A program made the position numbers and the translations under genes. Below, piece after piece: positions 60,702-64,000 of a stretch of 64,000 nucleotides of DNA. Origin of the DNA: Empedobacter stercoris (GTDB lineage Bacteria > Bacteroidota > Bacteroidia > Flavobacteriales > Weeksellaceae); assembly GCF_965137335.1 (NCBI RefSeq), contig NZ_CBCRZD010000011.1; one strand, given 5' to 3'. A model generated the notes under the pieces. The model was not told the origin of the DNA and did no database searches. It saw nothing but the letters and a program-made list of their open reading frames with translations. Every line of letters begins with the position of its first letter. The stretch's first letter is position 1.

Positions 60702-63389
60702 ATGGCTCAATTCATAGAAAATGTTGTAAAAGATTTATTGCATAATCAAACAAATTTTATCAATACGACTTTGGTCTTACCAGGAAAGCGTCCTATGCTT
60801 TTTTTTAGAGAAGAATTTCAACGTCAATCGCAAAATATCATTCTCCCTCAAATGAAAAGTATCGAGGAATTGATGAGCGAACTTTCTGGTTTAGAAATTA
60901 TTTCTGGTATTAACCTTTGGTTCAAAGCCTATCAAGCTTATAAGAAAATCGTTGACAAACCAGATTCTTTCGAAGATTTTATCAAATGGGGACCAACTGT
61001 TTTAAAAGACTTTGATGATATTGACGCTTCCTTGCAACCTGCGAATAAAGTGTTAGATTATTTGGTTTCGGTTGAACGAATCAATCAATGGGGTGAAGGA
61101 AAAATTGATATTGGTAAAAATGAAATCATTCAAAATCATTTAACTTTTTGGGGAATCGTTTCAAAGTTATACGTTCAATTGCAACAAGATTTACTTGATT
61201 CGAAGGAAGGTTATGCTGGAATGGTTTTTAGAATTGCGAGCGAAAAAGTCAACGAAATTGTTGAGAACAAAACTTCTCATTATGTATTTGCTGGTTTCAA
61301 TGCATTAACGAAAGCAGAACAAGCGCTTATTTTTAAATTAGAAAAAGAAAATTTAGCCACTTTATATTTTGATGCAGATAAATATTACTATGAAAACCCC
61401 AATCAGGAGGCGGGTTCATTTTTAAGAAAATACAAAGAAAAAATAAAACCAATTAATTGGGTTGTTGATGAATTTTCGAAGCCAAAAAATTTACACACAA
61501 TTGGTGTTGCAAAACAAGTTGGACAAGCAAAATACATCGCAGATTTAATCCGAAACCTGAACGACGATGAGATTAAAAATACAGCTTTAATTTTGGCTGA
61601 TGAATCTATTTTACCTGCAATTCTAAATTCATTACCCGAAAATATTACGCATCTTAATATCTCGATGGGTATTCCATTACGTTCGGTTCCATTAGCACAA
61701 TTTTTCAAATCGATTTTCGAATTGCAGATGAATCGCGAAAAATTAGGAAAAGGATCGATGTTTTATTTCAAGAATGTTTTACAAATTCTCGAAAACAAAA
61801 CCTTATCTCATTTTAGTTCGGATAAAAGTCGACAACTAATTGATGAAATTCGTACTCAAAATCGAATATTCAATTCAGAGAAATCAATTCAAAATGCGTT
61901 AGAAAATTCTATTTTCAAATCCATTTTTCATATTCCAACATCTATTACAGCATTTATTCATCATTTAAAAAATTGGACAGATGAATTATTGCATCATCCT
62001 TCTATGAATGATTTATTAACGAAAGAATACTTGTTCTTTTTCAAAAAAGTATTCAATCAATTACACGAAAACTTACTACAAGTAAATGATATAAAAGATT
62101 ATAGAACATTATTTTTGTTGTACAACAAAATCGTTTCTTCCGAATCTATTTCGTTTATTGGCGAACCATTGAAAGGTTTACAATTAATGGGACTTTTGGA
62201 AACACGTTTATTAAATTTTGACAACATTATCATGACTTCTGTAAATGATGAAATTTTGCCTTTGGGACGACAGAACAATACATTTATTCCGTATGACATT
62301 CGCAAACAAATGAAATTGAATACATTTACCGAAAACGATTCGATTTATGCGTATCACTTTTACCGATTGATTCAACGTGCGAAAAATGCTTACTTTGTTT
62401 ATGATACAGAAGCAGACGGAATGGGTTCTGGCGAAAAATCTCGCTTTTTAGCGCAAATAAAATTTGAAAGTCATCACAAGATGAAAGAAATTTTTGCTGC
62501 ACCAAGTTTTGTTACAAAACCATTGAAAGAAATTATTGTTCCTAAAACAGATGAAACGATGAAAAAACTTTGGAATTGGGCAGAATACGGAATCTCTCCT
62601 TCTTCTCTTTCTTCCTATTTGCGTAATCCATTGGATTTTTATGAACAACGAATCTTCAACGTAAAAGAAGTTGAAGAGGCCGAAGAAACCGTAAGTGCAA
62701 GAACTTTAGGGAATATTGTACATGGTGCTTTAGAAGATTTATATCAACCTTATTTGAACCGAATTTTACACGAAAACGATTTCAAATTAATTGAAAAAGA
62801 AAAAGATAAGACTTTACAAGTTCATTTTCAGAAGGAATATAAAGATGGACATTTAGACAAAGGTCCAAACTATTTGATTTATAAAATTGCAGAACGAATT
62901 GTTGACGGTGTTTTGTCAAAAGATGTGAAAACGGCAAAAGAAAATGAATTTATCATTCAATCATTGGAATCAAAACACGAAGTAGATTTTACCTTGACCA
63001 ATGGAAAAGTAGTAAAACTAAAAGGTGTTATTGATCGTATTGATTCTGTTAACAATCAATTGCGAATTATTGATTACAAAACAGGTTATGCGAAAGATAT
63101 TTCGGTTAAAACAGAAGAAATCGAAGTTGTTTATCAAAAAGAAGATAAAGTGAAACAATTGCAATTAATCTTTTATGCGCATTTGTTTTATGCAAACGAA
63201 GAAAATCTGAATAAAGAAATTGAGTTATGTATTTATCCAATTAAATTTCCTAATAAAGAATTAATTAAACTTTCTGTCGATAGAAATTCAACTATAAATT
63301 ATTCGATAGTGAAACACTCAACAGAACCAATGTCAAAATTAATTGAAGAAATTCTAAATCAAGAAATTCCATTCAAACAACCAGAATAG
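60702..63389 (+). CDS. PD-(D/E)XK nuclease family protein, AddB-like
   Basis: An 895-residue DNA-repair-type protein. The N-terminal two-thirds resemble inactivated helicase domains of AddB/RexB: TLVLPGKRPMLFFREEF (no intact Walker A), then LQLMGLLETRLLNFDNIIMTSVNDEILPLG near 490. The C-terminal nuclease starts at SPSSLSSYLRNPLDFY (about 628). It has the motif His in LGNIVHGALEDLY (about 672) and the catalytic Asp and Lys in GVIDRID and IIDYKTGY (about 770-795). It would work with an AddA/RecB-type helicase in end resection; none is in this window. Confidence 0.88.
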   Translation: MAQFIENVVKDLLHNQTNFINTTLVLPGKRPMLFFREEFQRQSQNIILPQMKSIEELMSELSGLEIISGINLWFKAYQAYKKIVDKPDSFEDFIKWGPTVLKDFDDIDASLQPANKVLDYLVSVERINQWGEGKIDIGKNEIIQNHLTFWGIVSKLYVQLQQDLLDSKEGYAGMVFRIASEKVNEIVENKTSHYVFAGFNALTKAEQALIFKLEKENLATLYFDADKYYYENPNQEAGSFLRKYKEKIKPINWVVDEFSKPKNLHTIGVAKQVGQAKYIADLIRNLNDDEIKNTALILADESILPAILNSLPENITHLNISMGIPLRSVPLAQFFKSIFELQMNREKLGKGSMFYFKNVLQILENKTLSHFSSDKSRQLIDEIRTQNRIFNSEKSIQNALENSIFKSIFHIPTSITAFIHHLKNWTDELLHHPSMNDLLTKEYLFFFKKVFNQLHENLLQVNDIKDYRTLFLLYNKIVSSESISFIGEPLKGLQLMGLLETRLLNFDNIIMTSVNDEILPLGRQNNTFIPYDIRKQMKLNTFTENDSIYAYHFYRLIQRAKNAYFVYDTEADGMGSGEKSRFLAQIKFESHHKMKEIFAAPSFVTKPLKEIIVPKTDETMKKLWNWAEYGISPSSLSSYLRNPLDFYEQRIFNVKEVEEAEETVSARTLGNIVHGALEDLYQPYLNRILHENDFKLIEKEKDKTLQVHFQKEYKDGHLDKGPNYLIYKIAERIVDGVLSKDVKTAKENEFIIQSLESKHEVDFTLTNGKVVKLKGVIDRIDSVNNQLRIIDYKTGYAKDISVKTEEIEVVYQKEDKVKQLQLIFYAHLFYANEENLNKEIELCIYPIKFPNKELIKLSVDRNSTINYSIVKHSTEPMSKLIEEILNQEIPFKQPE

Positions 63390-63405
63390 TATTCAACACA
63401 CTATA

Positions 63406-63444
63406 ATAAAACCCTTTGTATCGTATTCTAATAAAGGGTTTTAT
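63406..63444 (+). terminator. Terminator after the AddB-like gene
   Basis: ATAAAACCCTTT and AAAGGGTTTTAT form a 12-bp perfect stem with a 15-nt loop; the right arm ends in T-rich sequence. Confidence 0.75.
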
Positions 63445-63497
63445 ATTTAATTAACGTATAATTCCATTTAAATTCTTAATATTTTGCTAAAAAATAG

Positions 63498-63505
63498 TAG
63501 TTTTG
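63498..63505 (+). promoter_or_regulatory. -7 promoter element of the symporter gene (TAGTTTTG)
   Basis: TAnnTTTG 20 nt before the ATG at 63526. Confidence 0.45.
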
Positions 63506-63525
63506 GAAAAGTTTAAAATCGCATA

Positions 63526-64000
63526 ATGAAAAATAACAAACTTTTTATAGCTATCATCGTTGCCTTGTTAATTGGTGTGGCTGTTGGTGGTTATGTACAT
63601 TACTACACCTCTCCAGAATTTATTAAAACATTTTCGACAAATATCAAATTACTTGGTACTGTTTTTATTCGACTTATTCAGATGATTATCGCGCCATTAG
63701 TTTTTTCAACTTTAGTTGTAGGTATTGCTAAAATGGGTGATATGAAAATGGTTGGACGCGTTGGAGGGCGTGCCATGGGATGGTTTATTACAGCTTCACT
63801 TACTTCTTTGGTAATCGGTGCTGTTGTTGTAAATATAATGAAGCCTGGAGAAGGCATAAACATAGAAATGGATGCGAGTTCTGCTCAAGATTTATTAAAA
63901 GGACAAGCTTCATTAACATTAGAACATTTCATTACGCATATGATTCCAAAATCTGTTTTTGAAGCGTTTGCAACAAATGAAATTTTACAAATTGTAGTTT
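63526..64000 (+). CDS. Dicarboxylate/amino acid:cation symporter (DAACS), 5' part
   Basis: 158 codons before the window ends, from ATG 63526 with no stop. The first helices (LFIAIIVALLIGVAVGGYVHYY), then FIRLIQMIIAPLVFSTLVVGIAKMGDMKMVGRVGGRAM and WFITASLTSLVIGAVVVN, are those of GltP/DctA-type carriers. DAACS carriers take up glutamate, aspartate or C4-dicarboxylates with Na+ or H+. The helical hairpins with the substrate site would come later, outside the window. Confidence 0.9.
   Translation, partial: MKNNKLFIAIIVALLIGVAVGGYVHYYTSPEFIKTFSTNIKLLGTVFIRLIQMIIAPLVFSTLVVGIAKMGDMKMVGRVGGRAMGWFITASLTSLVIGAVVVNIMKPGEGINIEMDASSAQDLLKGQASLTLEHFITHMIPKSVFEAFATNEILQIVV

Noticed and set aside
1..64000. 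CRISPR array, prophage, integrative element or restriction-modification system
   Set aside because: No regular repeats with spacers, no integrase, transposase, phage or restriction genes were recognised in either strand.

Overview
The window looks like a chromosomal segment from a flavobacterium of the Weeksellaceae, most likely Empedobacter. It is strongly AT-rich and its genes lack clear Shine-Dalgarno sequences. Many carry the Bacteroidota -7 promoter element TAnnTTTG. It encodes GLPGLI-family secreted proteins, a SusC/SusD pair, a protein with a type IX secretion (T9SS) tail, and a subclass B1 metallo-beta-lactamase that I recognise from memory as close to EBR of Empedobacter. No rRNA, CRISPR array, prophage or intact insertion sequence was seen.

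Layout. 0-6.5 kb: a lipocalin remnant, a GLPGLI protein, a HAD phosphatase, and a divergent lysine-degradation block (lat and amaB on minus, gcdH on plus). 6.5-12.9 kb: a PNGase F-type glycoamidase, the fused isobutyryl-CoA mutase IcmF, and a degenerate MerR/B12-like regulator. 12.9-22.1 kb: ung, a MutS2-like ATPase, an ahpC/thioredoxin/DUF6952 oxidative-stress group, three more GLPGLI proteins and small secreted proteins, with an ORF-poor stretch at 20.3-21.0 kb. 22.3-28.5 kb: an RND efflux operon (tetR, tolC-like, MFP, RND pump) with a perfect palindromic operator. 28.6-33.8 kb: ypdA, a methyltransferase, a Kef-type antiporter and dinB. 33.9-36.6 kb: an agmatine-to-putrescine operon (aguB, aguA) with the metallo-beta-lactamase packed between the two genes. 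36.9-44.8 kb: tandem DUF5715 (M15-like) proteins, a secreted phosphoesterase and the SusC/SusD pair.

44.9-49.6 kb: an mmcQ gene broken by a nonsense codon, a TPP riboswitch controlling a PnuC-type (PnuT) thiamine transporter and an acyl-CoA-dehydrogenase-like flavoprotein, tRNA-Arg(CCG), a TSUP permease, a secreted protein of unknown function and a deoxynucleoside kinase. 49.6-54.6 kb: a DMT exporter, a glucosaminidase with LysM domains, a D-cysteine desulfhydrase-like enzyme, a small HENIH protein, a DUF5522 mini-protein, a DUF2911 protein and a potassium-channel pseudogene. 54.7-64 kb: a T9SS cargo, a GHL10-type glycoside hydrolase lipoprotein, a membrane-anchored acetyltransferase, kbl, a MORN-type protein, an AddB-like nuclease and the start of a dicarboxylate symporter that runs off the window.

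Most of the window is ordinary flavobacterial chromosome. The points most worth following are the carbapenemase-type gene inside the putrescine operon, the TPP riboswitch whose aptamer can be mistaken for the N-terminus of the transporter gene, the pattern of leaderless promoters, and four decayed genes (lipocalin, propeller protein, mmcQ, potassium channel).
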